NCBI GenBank assembly: GCA_037129925.1
Contig: JBAXTZ010000001.1
Coordinates: forward strand, 62,001 to 126,000
From: JBAXTZ01 sp037129925
GTDB lineage: Bacteria > Bacillota > Negativicutes > JBAXTZ01
Direction: 5' to 3'
Length of the DNA stretch: 64,000 nt
Positions within the stretch are counted from its first letter, which is position 1, and each line of letters opens with the position of its first letter. Below the pieces are notes generated by a model. That model made no database searches. It worked only from the letters and a program-made list of their open reading frames with translations, and had not been told where the DNA came from. Shown piece after piece: positions 17,911 through 26,717 of this stretch. Position numbers and translations under genes: made by a program.

Positions 17911-19209
17911 CTATTTTTTATGAGTCATAATATCCAGGATTACCTCATCAGTCACTTGCATTCCCAGCTGCGAAAGTTCACCGATGTTGCGGATTGTCGC
18001 TTCGACATCACAACCGACAATGCCGTCACCGTCGTGCAGGGCGTGGCGATTCTGCGCGAGCATCGCCCCGTCAAAAGCTGAGTAAACACCGGTGGCAATC
18101 TTCATAGCGCACGAGGCTTTAGCGCCGTCACAAATCATTCCGGCGATGTTTCCCAGAGTATTCACAACCGCGTTGGACACCGTCGCCAAATCTTCCCCGT
18201 CCAATAATGCAATAGCACCGCTCACTGCCGCCGAAGCACAAACAACGCCGCAATGTGCCGATAGCCGTCCAACGTTCGTCTTGATGTGTACCGTCGCCAG
18301 ATGCGAAAAAAACAATGCTCGAATGAGGTGCTCGCGATCAATGTTTTTCTCATGACAGTATTTTATCAACGGCAACGATGCCGCCATTCCTTGATTGCCG
18401 CTACCGCTAGTCGTCATTACCGGTAGCGGACAGCCGCTCATACGGGCATCGCTACCGGCAGCAGCAAAACTCGCGCAAACATTTTTACGATCGTAGCCAT
18501 ATACACCATCTTTGATACTCTTAATGATGCAACTGCCCAAGTTTACGCCCCAAATTTCCCTTAGCCCCTCTTCGGCAATTGCGCTGTTGAGCGTGATAAC
18601 TTTTTCAAACAACGGACGAATGAGTTCAAAATCAATGTTTTTTGCCAGATTATAGATAAGCTCGATACTAAGGAATTTGCGGTCGGTGAGCGCTGAATTG
18701 AAATCAGCATCGGTGCAGATCCGGTTGATAAGCACTTTATCATCCTTGCAGATTTTGGTAATATTGGTGTGCAGATGTTTTACTTCAACGCTGGCGCTAT
18801 GACCGCCACCGCTCAGCTCCACGCGAATATAGAGTTTGATATCCGTTGGCTCAAGATGAACTTCAACGGTTCCGGTTTCCAAAAACTTCACAACATTGGC
18901 AAGCGCTTCCGGGGTAACATCCTGAATAACCATCAACTGTTTTTCAGGTTTACCTGCAATCGCGCCCATTGCCGCCGAAACTTCGATTCCCACCCTGCCG
19001 CCGCTTTTCGGCACAACCACACTTTTGACATTTTTGACAATGTTTCCGGATACATATATTTTCATCACTTCCGGCACACAACCGAGAACCTCGCGGGCTT
19101 TTGCGGCTACATAGGCCAGGGCTATCGGCTCGGTGCAGCCTTCAGCCGGAACTATTTCTTCGTCAAGTATCGCCAATATCTTCGCGATAACGTCTTTAGC
19201 AAATTCCAT
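17911..19209 (-). CDS. L-cysteine desulfidase / UPF0597 (CyuA, YhaM) family protein
   Basis: The 432-residue protein resembles iron-sulfur serine dehydratase alpha domains. It has EEIVPAEGCTEPIALAY at the N-terminus, then SGSGNQGMAASLP and LSAHCGVVCAS, and GGVC-type cysteines towards the C-terminus. Family members in enterobacteria and archaea degrade cysteine to pyruvate, ammonia and sulfide with a [4Fe-4S] cluster. The start ATG 19209 has GGAG eight bases upstream. It lies 11 bases after the PiT gene and may share its transcript, although no functional link is obvious. Confidence 0.85.
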   Translation of the reverse strand: MEFAKDVIAKILAILDEEIVPAEGCTEPIALAYVAAKAREVLGCVPEVMKIYVSGNIVKNVKSVVVPKSGGRVGIEVSAAMGAIAGKPEKQLMVIQDVTPEALANVVKFLETGTVEVHLEPTDIKLYIRVELSGGGHSASVEVKHLHTNITKICKDDKVLINRICTDADFNSALTDRKFLSIELIYNLAKNIDFELIRPLFEKVITLNSAIAEEGLREIWGVNLGSCIIKSIKDGVYGYDRKNVCASFAAAGSDARMSGCPLPVMTTSGSGNQGMAASLPLIKYCHEKNIDREHLIRALFFSHLATVHIKTNVGRLSAHCGVVCASAAVSGAIALLDGEDLATVSNAVVNTLGNIAGMICDGAKASCAMKIATGVYSAFDGAMLAQNRHALHDGDGIVGCDVEATIRNIGELSQLGMQVTDEVILDIMTHKK

Positions 19210-19220
19210 AATCACTTCTC

Positions 19221-20213
19221 CTAATTAAATAGCATCAAAATAACTTTATGAATGATACCGCCAATTACCGCCGTGAGCGGTATCGTGAGAAACCAGGCTT
19301 GCACCATCGTTTGACCGATGCCCCAGTTTACTGCCTTGATGCGCTGCGTTGAACCCACGCCCATAATCGAACCTGCCACCACATGGGTAGTACTGACCGG
19401 CAAATGCAAGAGTGTGGCGCTCATAATCGTTATGGAAGAATTCAAATCTGCGGCAAAACCGCTTAACGGTGTTAACTTGTAGATTTTGCCACCCATCGTT
19501 TTTATGATGCGCCAGCCGCCGGTTGCCGTGCCAAAAGCCATCGCCGCGGCGCAGCATATTTTTACCCATAATGGAACATCCAGAGTTTCTAATTGTCCGG
19601 CACTCAGAAGCGCCAGAGTAATGATTCCCATGGCTTTTTGAGCATCATTGGCGCCATGTGAAAATGACATAATAGCTGCTGCGCAAACTTGCAATGGCTT
19701 AAACGTCGAGTTTATTTTCCCAGGCGACATTTTCCCGAAAAACAGCCGTAGCAACTTCATTATGATTACACCCAATATTCCGCCGATAATCGGCGAAGCG
19801 ATGAGCGCGACAAAGATAGTAAGCACCCCGACAATTTTCAAACCAGAAAAACCGTGTGAAACCAACACCGCGCCAATCAATCCGCCAATTATGGCATGCG
19901 ATGAACTGCTCGGAATACCATAATACCAGGTAACCAAATTCCAGACAATCGCGGCAACGAGCGCGGCAATAATCGTCTGGGAGTCCACCATTTTTACCGA
20001 GCTCACAATATCGCCGCCAATAGTTTTGGCAACACCGGTAAAGCTCAGCGCCCCGATAAAATTAAACGCCGCCGACATCCAGACTGCCCGCCGCGGTGAC
20101 AATGCCCGCGTCGAAACCGAAGTGGCAATAGCGTTTGCAGTATCGTGAAAACCATTAATATAATCAAACGCCAACGCTAGAAAAACCAATACAATCAACA
20201 GCGCATCATGCAT
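19221..20213 (-). CDS. PiT-family low-affinity phosphate transporter
   Basis: The 330-residue membrane protein has the two PiT signature repeats: DYINGFHDTANAIAT near the N-terminus and SFSHGANDAQKAMG in the middle. The phrases GIPSSSSHAIIGGLIG and LPVSTTHVVAGSIMG also fit. It moves phosphate or metal-phosphate with protons or sodium. The start overlaps the upstream DUF47 gene by 8 bases, the usual arrangement in which the DUF47 protein modulates Pit. Confidence 0.92.
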   Translation of the reverse strand: MHDALLIVLVFLALAFDYINGFHDTANAIATSVSTRALSPRRAVWMSAAFNFIGALSFTGVAKTIGGDIVSSVKMVDSQTIIAALVAAIVWNLVTWYYGIPSSSSHAIIGGLIGAVLVSHGFSGLKIVGVLTIFVALIASPIIGGILGVIIMKLLRLFFGKMSPGKINSTFKPLQVCAAAIMSFSHGANDAQKAMGIITLALLSAGQLETLDVPLWVKICCAAAMAFGTATGGWRIIKTMGGKIYKLTPLSGFAADLNSSITIMSATLLHLPVSTTHVVAGSIMGVGSTQRIKAVNWGIGQTMVQAWFLTIPLTAVIGGIIHKVILMLFN

Positions 20214-20853
20214 ATTTCATCACAACGCCACGAAATAGTTCAGCGATTTTCTCGCAATGATTTAACATTGATTCCAACTTCACCAACACGTCACGGAATT
20301 TGATCAATTCCACGCTGCTCATAGTATTCTTGTCATTATCTGCCAAGTCGAACAACTTGGCGATTTCCCGATAATACAACTTGTCGCTCATGTCCTCTAA
20401 TGCCACGATTTTTACAGCATGATCCAACAACTGTTGCTTGTTGGAACGCACCGACTTGAGCCACTCCATCGATTTAACTATTTCATAGGTACATTGCTCA
20501 AGAAATCCGGCCATTTGCTGGATGCCCTCGGAGACTTTGACAAATTTATAACAGACCATCAATTCAATCAAGTTTTCGTGCATATCAACCAATTCTTCAA
20601 CCATATTAGTCAATGAATAGATGTCTTCACGGTCAATGGGCGTAATGAAAGTTTGATTTAAATGATCGATGATTTCTTTGTAAACCTCATCAGTCGACTC
20701 CTCGATATGAAACATCCGTTTTTCATTATCCAACGAAACTGTACCCTCGTTCATAATCACATTCAGCAAAACCGATGCCTCGTTTGCTTTCATGCTGACT
20801 TTAAGCAACATGCCGAAAAACGGATCTTCCTTTTTTTTAAAAAAACCAAACAT
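20206..20853 (-). CDS. DUF47 (PhoU-like) Pit accessory protein
   Basis: The 215-residue all-helical protein starts MFGFFKKKEDPFFGMLLKVS and has the EESTDEVYKEIIDHLNQTFITPIDREDIYSL motif region typical of DUF47/YkaA. These proteins regulate the adjacent Pit transporter. GAGG lies six bases before ATG 20853. The overlap with the pit gene supports coupling. No Pho-box-like repeats are visible upstream; the promoter region instead carries a heptamer array. Confidence 0.88.
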   Translation of the reverse strand: MFGFFKKKEDPFFGMLLKVSMKANEASVLLNVIMNEGTVSLDNEKRMFHIEESTDEVYKEIIDHLNQTFITPIDREDIYSLTNMVEELVDMHENLIELMVCYKFVKVSEGIQQMAGFLEQCTYEIVKSMEWLKSVRSNKQQLLDHAVKIVALEDMSDKLYYREIAKLFDLADNDKNTMSSVELIKFRDVLVKLESMLNHCEKIAELFRGVVMKYA

Positions 20854-20924
20854 CAATTAACCTCATCGCAAATATTTGAACCCAAAATCATTTTAGCACG
20901 CGGATGACTAATTATCAAATAGAA

Positions 20925-20994
20925 ACTGGCGGTCGGCGGCTGGTAGCTGGTGGCTAGTGGCTGGTAGCTGGCTACTATCAGCTAGCGGCTAATA
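20925..20994. repeat. Ten consecutive degenerate heptamers, consensus GCTGGTG
   Basis: Ten back-to-back 7-bp units occupy this spacer with no phase slip. Units include GCTGGTA (twice), GCTGGTG, GCTAGTG and GCTAGCG. It lies between the divergent DUF47 gene and the ABC transporter genes and abuts the latter's TATAAT. It belongs to the same sequence family as the array inside the mannosidase gene. Confidence 0.85.
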
Positions 20995-21034
20995 ATGTTA
21001 TAATTGCACAATATTTGTGTAAGGAACTTGATTT

Positions 21035-21838
21035 ATGAGCGGTAATATTATTGAAGTTACAAATCTCCACAAGCATTACGGGGCAGTACAAGCGGTAAAC
21101 GGCATTTCGTTCAATATCGGTCGCGGCGAATCGTTTGCTTTTCTCGGACCAAACGGCGCCGGCAAAAGTACTACCATCAAAATGCTAGTCACTCTGCTCC
21201 AACCAAGCAGCGGTGACGCGCTCATCAACAATCTTAGCCTGACCAGGCACTCTTCGGCAATCCGGCGGCTGATTGGCTATGTGCCGCAACTCATTTCCGT
21301 CGACGGCACGCTTACCGCCTATGAAAACCTGTTGCTAATGGCAAAATTATATGACATTCCCCGCCGCGAGCGGGCGGACCGCGCCAGCGAGGTGCTGGAA
21401 TTCCTCAATCTCAGCGACCAGAAAAACTCGTTGGTCAAAACTTTTTCCGGCGGCATGATTCGCCGCTTGGAAATCGGTCAGGCGATAATTCACCAGCCAC
21501 AGATAATTTATCTTGACGAACCAACATCCGGACTAGACCCGGTCGCCCGGCAAAATGTATGGGAACACATCATGGATTTACGCGACCGCATGAACACTAC
21601 GATTTTCTTTTCCACCCATCAAATGGAGGAAGCGGAAAATTACAGCGACCGGTTGGCAATCATCCATAAAGGCAAAATCGAAGCAATCGGCAGCTCCGAA
21701 CAAATCCGGATTGCCACCAACAAACACAATGCCACGCTCGATGACGCGTTTATTCATTTTACCGGCAGTGAGCTAAATCAGGTCGGGCGTTTCCGTGACA
21801 TTCGTCAGGCCAGACAAAATGAAAGGCGGTTGGGTTAA
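21035..21838 (+). CDS. ABC transporter ATP-binding protein, DrrA/drug-export type
   Basis: The 267-residue ATPase has Walker A GPNGAGKST, Q-loop VPQ, signature SGGMIRRLEIGQAI, Walker B IIYLDEPTSGLDP and the switch His in FFSTHQMEEAE. The DrrA subfamily energises ABC-2 permeases that export drugs or lipids. AAGGA precedes the ATG. TATAAT lies at 21000-21005. The stop overlaps the start of the permease gene, so this is a two-gene exporter operon ended by a terminator at 22682. Confidence 0.9.
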   Translation: MSGNIIEVTNLHKHYGAVQAVNGISFNIGRGESFAFLGPNGAGKSTTIKMLVTLLQPSSGDALINNLSLTRHSSAIRRLIGYVPQLISVDGTLTAYENLLLMAKLYDIPRRERADRASEVLEFLNLSDQKNSLVKTFSGGMIRRLEIGQAIIHQPQIIYLDEPTSGLDPVARQNVWEHIMDLRDRMNTTIFFSTHQMEEAENYSDRLAIIHKGKIEAIGSSEQIRIATNKHNATLDDAFIHFTGSELNQVGRFRDIRQARQNERRLG

Positions 21839-22608
21839 TGAATTATATCTGGCAATCGCTAACTAAGGCCTTGGTAATGGCGAATATGGAAAACAAGAAA
21901 CTACTCCGTGACCCGATGGTGCTGGTCTCACGCTCGATACAGCCGGCGCTGTGGCTGGGGATTTTCGGTCAGGCAATGAGCCGAACCCGCGCCATTCCCA
22001 CCGACGGCTGCACTTACCTGCAATTTATCACGCCGGGCATTCTCACCCAATCGGTAGTTTTTATCGCCATTTTTTACGGTTTGTCGGTCATCTGGGAAAA
22101 AGATTTAGGAATATTACAGAAATTCCTGATCACACCCACGCCGCGGCTGGCGCTGGTCTGGGGTAAAATGCTGGCTTCCGGCACCCGCGGACTGTGTCAG
22201 GTGGCAATAGTATTTATCTTTGCGCTACTATTGGGCATCGAGCTGCGCATGGACTTGTTCGTGTTTTTCTGCACAATCATTATCGTCCTGCTAGGCTCGG
22301 CTTTTTTTACCGGCTTGTCGATGGTCATGGCGAGCATCGTCAAAACCCGTGAACGGTTTATGGGTATCGGTCAGGCGATAACCTTGCCGCTGTTCTTCGC
22401 CTCCAACGCCATCTATCCAATCAGCATTATGCCGTCATGGTTGCAAATCGTCGCCAAGGTTAATCCGCTCAGTTATATGGTCGACGGTCTGCGGGCATTA
22501 CTAATCAGCGGCAACTACAGCAGCTTAGCATTAGATATTATGGTGTTACTCAGCGCTGCGCTGTTGATGTCAGTTTTGAGCGCCAAGATGTACGCCCGGG
22601 TGGTTTAG
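21838..22608 (+). CDS. ABC-2 type membrane permease (DrrB-like)
   Basis: The 256-residue protein has six predicted membrane spans and the ABC-2 pattern: an N-terminal cytoplasmic stretch, then FITPGILTQSVVF and FLITPTPRLALVWGKM before the last spans, which include LPLFFASNAIYPISIMP and NPLSYMVDGLRAL. It pairs with the ATPase encoded just before it. The substrate is not evident. Confidence 0.88.
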   Translation: MNYIWQSLTKALVMANMENKKLLRDPMVLVSRSIQPALWLGIFGQAMSRTRAIPTDGCTYLQFITPGILTQSVVFIAIFYGLSVIWEKDLGILQKFLITPTPRLALVWGKMLASGTRGLCQVAIVFIFALLLGIELRMDLFVFFCTIIIVLLGSAFFTGLSMVMASIVKTRERFMGIGQAITLPLFFASNAIYPISIMPSWLQIVAKVNPLSYMVDGLRALLISGNYSSLALDIMVLLSAALLMSVLSAKMYARVV

Positions 22609-22681
22609 CTAACGGCATTAGCCTTGCGCCAAAATTATCATTACACCGCATACTTGCTTTTTAAATCAATAGCTAAAACGC

Positions 22682-22722
22682 AAAATGCCGCTCAACGATG
22701 TAACTCGTAAGGCGGCATTTTC
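22682..22722 (+). terminator. Rho-independent terminator of the ABC exporter operon
   Basis: AAAATGCCGC and GCGGCATTTT form a perfect 10-bp stem with a loop of about 20 bases. It lies about 75 bases after the permease stop. Confidence 0.8.
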
Positions 22723-22761
22723 TTGGATAAATAATTCGTTTTACTCCACAAAAAGCAAAAA

Positions 22762-22800
22762 TCCCGCCTCACCACAAATGGTGCGCGGGTTCTTTGTTTT
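22762..22800 (-). terminator. Terminator at the 3' end of the putative RNA gene
   Basis: On the minus strand CCCGC and CACC pair with GGTG and GCGGG, followed by ATTTTT. No minus-strand coding gene ends nearby, which suggests that it terminates a non-coding transcript. Confidence 0.6.
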
Positions 22801-23229
22801 TCCCTCGTAAGTCTTGGCCGTCGGCTCAAGGCCGGCGGTCAAGGCTCGTCGGTTTGACTACCTGCTATTTCTGCAGGCCCCTTCTCGTTGCTGTCGCGAT
22901 GCTTTGGTCTCTGCGATGCTACTGTTAGTCAGATGTCGTTGTCTCCGTCCATCCTATATCGATGAGTATTACCTGCTCTCATCGACAACAGTTGCGAGTC
23001 GGGTATTACCAGCTTGTAGCTGGCTCCTCTCCCCGTTGCTGCCGCGTATGCTTTGGTAACTACGGTACTACTGCTATGTCTGGTTTACCTTTTGGGCTCC
23101 ATTAAACTGATGAACTTAACCTGCGTTTCACCAGCAGCAGTTGCGGGGCGGATCCGCTTCAGCAAGTTGTCAACCTTGCCGTACGTCCACTCATCTTCGA
23201 CCCGGTATTGCCGTTTCGTTTTTGAGTGT
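22764..23229 (-). ncRNA. Putative structured non-coding RNA, about 465 nt
   Basis: This interval has no credible reading frame but has the signs of an RNA gene on the minus strand. A near-consensus promoter (23236-23264) lies at one end and a terminator at the other. Several short perfect hairpins lie between: CCAGCT/AGCTGG, CCTGC/GCAGG and CGATGAG/CTCATCG. Two segments about 140 bases apart share ACCAAAGCAT, CGCG and CAGCAACG followed by a hairpin, which looks like a duplicated structural domain. It matches no tmRNA, RNase P or 6S signature that I can recognise. The motif CAGCAACGAGA recurs in the second long non-coding interval at 27.8-28.7 kb. A read-through of the downstream minus-strand beta-lactamase-like gene is an alternative source of the transcript. 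Confidence 0.5.
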
Positions 23230-23235
23230 AACCAG

Positions 23236-23264
23236 ATTATACTACCGAAATTTGGTCAAGTCAA
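23236..23264 (-). promoter_or_regulatory. Sigma70 promoter TTGACT-17-TATAAT
   Basis: On the minus strand TTGACT (23259-23264) and TATAAT (23236-23241) are separated by exactly 17 bases. The predicted start is near 23229, in a region without a coding gene downstream on that strand. This is one of the best promoter matches in the window. Confidence 0.7.
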
Positions 23265-23339
23265 TGCTTTTTCTGCAATAATGTTTATTAATAAATTAAA
23301 ATATGCTACTCTCGTAAATTGCACATAAGTTTAGCGGGA

Positions 23340-25319
23340 TTATCTGGTCGCAAAATGCGCTCCGGGATGACCGATAAATAACAAATAGCTCCCCGATTCG
23401 AGTACCAGCGTCTTATTGTCGGCGAATAAACTGTCGAAACTTACCACTCCGTCGGCATTATAGGCAATCAACCTTCCGCCACGCGGGATGGCGCAGCTAA
23501 ACAGAGTTTCACCAGCAACGGCGCGAGCGACATTGTAGCCGTTGTTGCCAATAATAATTTTCTCGCCTCGCCGCCAAGCTTGAACTTTGCCGGCATCAGT
23601 ATATTGAAAGTTATCGACCTGCAATATTTTTACGCCGGCTTCATAACTAATACGGATATCGACCAAATCGCGGGCGTGCGGCAAAATCATTTTACCGGTA
23701 AATTTATCCTGTAACCCGTAGACGCTGAGATTACGCGCCTTGAGAAAAACCCTTCCCGGTAGCTCGCTTATCGTCCCACTCTTGGCGAGCGTCATAAAAT
23801 TTGCCGCAAAATCACTCACCTGGTAGTTGCGCGGCATCCAGGTCATACCGGCAAATTCACTACAATCTGGCGCAGTGGTTGCTGGATTTACTTTCGTGGC
23901 AATTACTTCATTTCGTCCGCTACTATTATTGTGACCAAGCATATAATCAGTACCGTCTTTGCTGAAGAAAAAAATACCGCCGGTATCATTAAGCTGAAAT
24001 TTTTCGTCGGTTTTGTACACGAGGGCATCCTGCGGCACAAATTTTCCGTCAACAAGTGGCTCACGATTCAGAGTGCTCTGCAACTTGTCAAAACTGATTT
24101 TGGCTACGCTGTTGCCGGCGGCATAGATTCCGGCATATTGATTTAACGTTTCCGGCAATGCCGCTATCGGCAACGGTAAACTGACTGGGATAGTGTTTGG
24201 TTTTAGTATGCCTTTGGTTTCGAGCGCCATCTGCATAATCTTGTTGCTCATGCCGATAGCATCGCCGCCACGCACCGCGAGAATAGTTGCCACTGAAAGT
24301 TTGGCATCCGGCGCTACTAACAATTCACTGGTGAATTCCAGTGACCCGCCGCCTTTGCCAAGAACAGTAACTCCCTGTAGCGTAAAATCGCCGCACGCAA
24401 CGTCATCCCAACCGATTCCGTAAGCGGTTTCCGGCTCCCCGCTCGGAGTGGTTTCCGGTCCGGTTTGTTGTTTTCTAAACTCTTGTATGGATTGCTGTTT
24501 TAGTAATTTATGGCCAGTTAATATTTCGGAAAACCGGCACAAATCTACCGCAGTTGAGGCAATACCGCCGCCAGCCATAATATTAACGTACTCAACTGGC
24601 CGCAAGAAACCGCTATAGTTATCATAAGTGCGGGCAATATTGGCGTTGCCAGTCCGGTAATAGCAACTGGAATTGGTCATGCCGGCAACCCCGAAAATAT
24701 TCTTATCCAGGTAAGCAGCATAGCTCAACCCGGATACTCGCTCAATCACCGCTCCGGCCAGCGTAAAACCGTCATTGCAATAAACGCTTACCGCGCCGGG
24801 TTCGCTCTTGAGATAACCGTCCGCCAGACAAGCCAGCGTCTCGGTCACATAATTGTGATTTTTTTCGTCGCCCAGCGAATTATAAAAATTGGTGCCGGGC
24901 ATTCCGGAGGTATGGTTGAGCAGCATCCGGACGGTAATTTGCCGATAGCGCTGATCGCGCATCGAAAATTCCGGTAAATACTCGGTCACTGCCGAGTCCA
25001 GTTTTACTTTACCCTGCTCGCATAGTTGCAATATTGCGGCCGCGGTAAACACCTTGCTGATCGAGCCGATATTAAACTGGGTATTGGTATCCGCGGGAAT
25101 TGCCCGTGTCCTGTCGGTCATGCCAAACGCCTCGGCATAAACAATTTCACCATCTGACATTACCGCAACCGTTACTGCCGATGCTCCGTTGCCGATTGCT
25201 TTCCAAGCTTCATTACGCGCAACGGCGGCAACAGCCGAATAGTCGGACGCTGCAAAAACGTTGTTGCCGCCAGACATCCAGAATATTAATAGCGCGAAAT
25301 ACAGCATTCTCTTAAACAT
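23340..25319 (-). CDS. Secreted serine hydrolase, class C beta-lactamase / penicillin-binding-like family
   Basis: The 659-residue protein has a signal peptide (MFKRMLYFALLIFWMSGGNNVFAA). The beta-lactamase-fold domain spans roughly residues 30-400. Catalytic motifs are SISK (SxxK) in FNIGSISKVFTAA, YCN (YxN) in VYCNDGFTLAG, and a GKGGG block in place of KTG. About 250 residues follow with beta-rich repeats that I cannot name. Such proteins are often esterases or D-amino peptidases rather than antibiotic-hydrolysing enzymes. I prefer the ATG at 25319, which opens the signal peptide, over an upstream in-frame start. A shorter relative lies at 39853. Confidence 0.82.
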   Translation of the reverse strand: MFKRMLYFALLIFWMSGGNNVFAASDYSAVAAVARNEAWKAIGNGASAVTVAVMSDGEIVYAEAFGMTDRTRAIPADTNTQFNIGSISKVFTAAAILQLCEQGKVKLDSAVTEYLPEFSMRDQRYRQITVRMLLNHTSGMPGTNFYNSLGDEKNHNYVTETLACLADGYLKSEPGAVSVYCNDGFTLAGAVIERVSGLSYAAYLDKNIFGVAGMTNSSCYYRTGNANIARTYDNYSGFLRPVEYVNIMAGGGIASTAVDLCRFSEILTGHKLLKQQSIQEFRKQQTGPETTPSGEPETAYGIGWDDVACGDFTLQGVTVLGKGGGSLEFTSELLVAPDAKLSVATILAVRGGDAIGMSNKIMQMALETKGILKPNTIPVSLPLPIAALPETLNQYAGIYAAGNSVAKISFDKLQSTLNREPLVDGKFVPQDALVYKTDEKFQLNDTGGIFFFSKDGTDYMLGHNNSSGRNEVIATKVNPATTAPDCSEFAGMTWMPRNYQVSDFAANFMTLAKSGTISELPGRVFLKARNLSVYGLQDKFTGKMILPHARDLVDIRISYEAGVKILQVDNFQYTDAGKVQAWRRGEKIIIGNNGYNVARAVAGETLFSCAIPRGGRLIAYNADGVVSFDSLFADNKTLVLESGSYLLFIGHPGAHFATR

Positions 25320-25442
25320 AATTAGCCTGCTTTCTATTGAAATATTCTTAGCACTCTGATTGTTCACGGACAATCTAGCCAAATTGCTACTGCGGTCTCG
25401 ATGATGGTATAATTGAATAAAGCTTTTTTAGGGAGTGAAACG

Positions 25443-26696
25443 ATGAAAAAACTACAACTGGTCGACAACCAAATTATCGAATTAGCGGATTTCAACAGCT
25501 TCACAGTAATTGGCGATCCGGGTTGTGACGGGTTGGGCGCCGAAATCATGGCCACTTTCACCAAAGCGCTTAAACTTGCTAAAGGCGAGTTTATTCTGGT
25601 GTTGGGCGATATTGTTCCCTTTGGTTCCAAACTGTTCTATGACAATGTCGCTGAACTCATCGAACATCACGCCGACAAAAACGTCTTCATGCTTTGCGGC
25701 AACCACGACACCCACTATTATGAAGAATTTTTCGGCAGTCGCGAATATGCCATTGTTGATAGCCGCACATTGCTGGTCGTGCTGGACAACTCCAAACGCA
25801 GTTTTACGGTCGAGTCACGGGAATTATTGACTAGAGCGTTACGCGATTATCCACGGCAAAACATTGTTTTGGCCATGCACATCCCGCCACCCAACGCCAT
25901 CACCGGCAATTCCGTAAGCACCGCAGAGTGGGACAAGATTCTCGCGATCATCGCCGACCACGGTCTGTCCGGGAAAGTCAAATACATACTAGCGGGCCAC
26001 TTGCACTCCTATTTTGAGGAACAACAAGGCGCAACCAGAGTAGTCGTATCCGGCGGCGGCGGCGCCCGTATCGAGGAAGTTACCGGTATTCAAGCGCCTT
26101 ATCATCATATTGTCAATTTTAATTATGACCCGGACGGAATATTGACGCATAACAAAGAAGATGTGGTTTTTGTAAATCTGGATTACACCGATCCGATTAT
26201 CGACAACATGCTCGACAGCGCCTTTAAGAACGAGTGTGTCGCGCATGTCCAATATCAGCTGAACGCCGAATCCGCCGCCCAGCGCGGACTGCTGAATCTT
26301 GCCCACTTATTTCGCGCCGCTGCTCAGGCCGAATTATTTCACGCCCGTAACCACTATTATGTTATGTCCGGACTAAAGGATCCGTTGATGTCCGCGACCG
26401 AAAGCCTGGCGCGGGAATCCGGCGAAATCAATATTCTCTGCCAGGAATATAAAGCCTACGCCAAGAACAACGCGCTCGGGTTACCCGTCTACACCTTTAA
26501 CGATGCCTGTGAAGCCAAAGTTGCGCTACGTGAACTACTGGAAACGGCCTGCGCGGAACTAGCCCAAGGCACCGACATTTCCGACACCGGCTATTTTGTT
26601 TGCAGCTCCTGCGGCTATATTTTTAGCGGAGAAACCCCGCCCCGGGCTTGCCACATCTGTGGAGCGCCCGGCGACAAAATTACTGTGCTGGTTTAG
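25443..26696 (+). CDS. Metallophosphoesterase fused to a rubrerythrin-like domain
   Basis: The 417-residue protein is an unusual fusion. Residues about 21-235 form a calcineurin-like phosphoesterase with LGDIVPFGS, CGNHD (85-89), MHIPP and GHLH (185-188). The first metal motif, normally DxH, reads GDPG, so one His ligand is missing. Residues about 262-375 look like a ferritin-like helix bundle with NAESAAQ, QAELFHARNH (ExxH) and ARESGEIN. Residues 384-417 form a rubredoxin-like knuckle with CSSC and CHIC. Rubrerythrins reduce peroxide in anaerobes. The start ATG 25443 has GGGAG upstream, and an extended -10 (TGGTATAAT) lies at 25405-25413. Confidence 0.75.
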   Translation: MKKLQLVDNQIIELADFNSFTVIGDPGCDGLGAEIMATFTKALKLAKGEFILVLGDIVPFGSKLFYDNVAELIEHHADKNVFMLCGNHDTHYYEEFFGSREYAIVDSRTLLVVLDNSKRSFTVESRELLTRALRDYPRQNIVLAMHIPPPNAITGNSVSTAEWDKILAIIADHGLSGKVKYILAGHLHSYFEEQQGATRVVVSGGGGARIEEVTGIQAPYHHIVNFNYDPDGILTHNKEDVVFVNLDYTDPIIDNMLDSAFKNECVAHVQYQLNAESAAQRGLLNLAHLFRAAAQAELFHARNHYYVMSGLKDPLMSATESLARESGEINILCQEYKAYAKNNALGLPVYTFNDACEAKVALRELLETACAELAQGTDISDTGYFVCSSCGYIFSGETPPRACHICGAPGDKITVLV

Positions 26697-26717
26697 CGGT
26701 AACTCTTCGTGGTATCA

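Noticed and set aside
20860..21034. Pho-box repeats upstream of the Pit/DUF47 genes
   Set aside because: No 11-bp-phased CTGT repeats are present; the periodicity in this spacer is 7 bp.
22814..23328. Two plus-strand open frames of 81 and 91 codons in the gene-free interval
   Set aside because: They lack ribosome binding sites, have odd composition (Cys/Leu/Arg-rich) and oppose the promoter and terminator of the minus strand.
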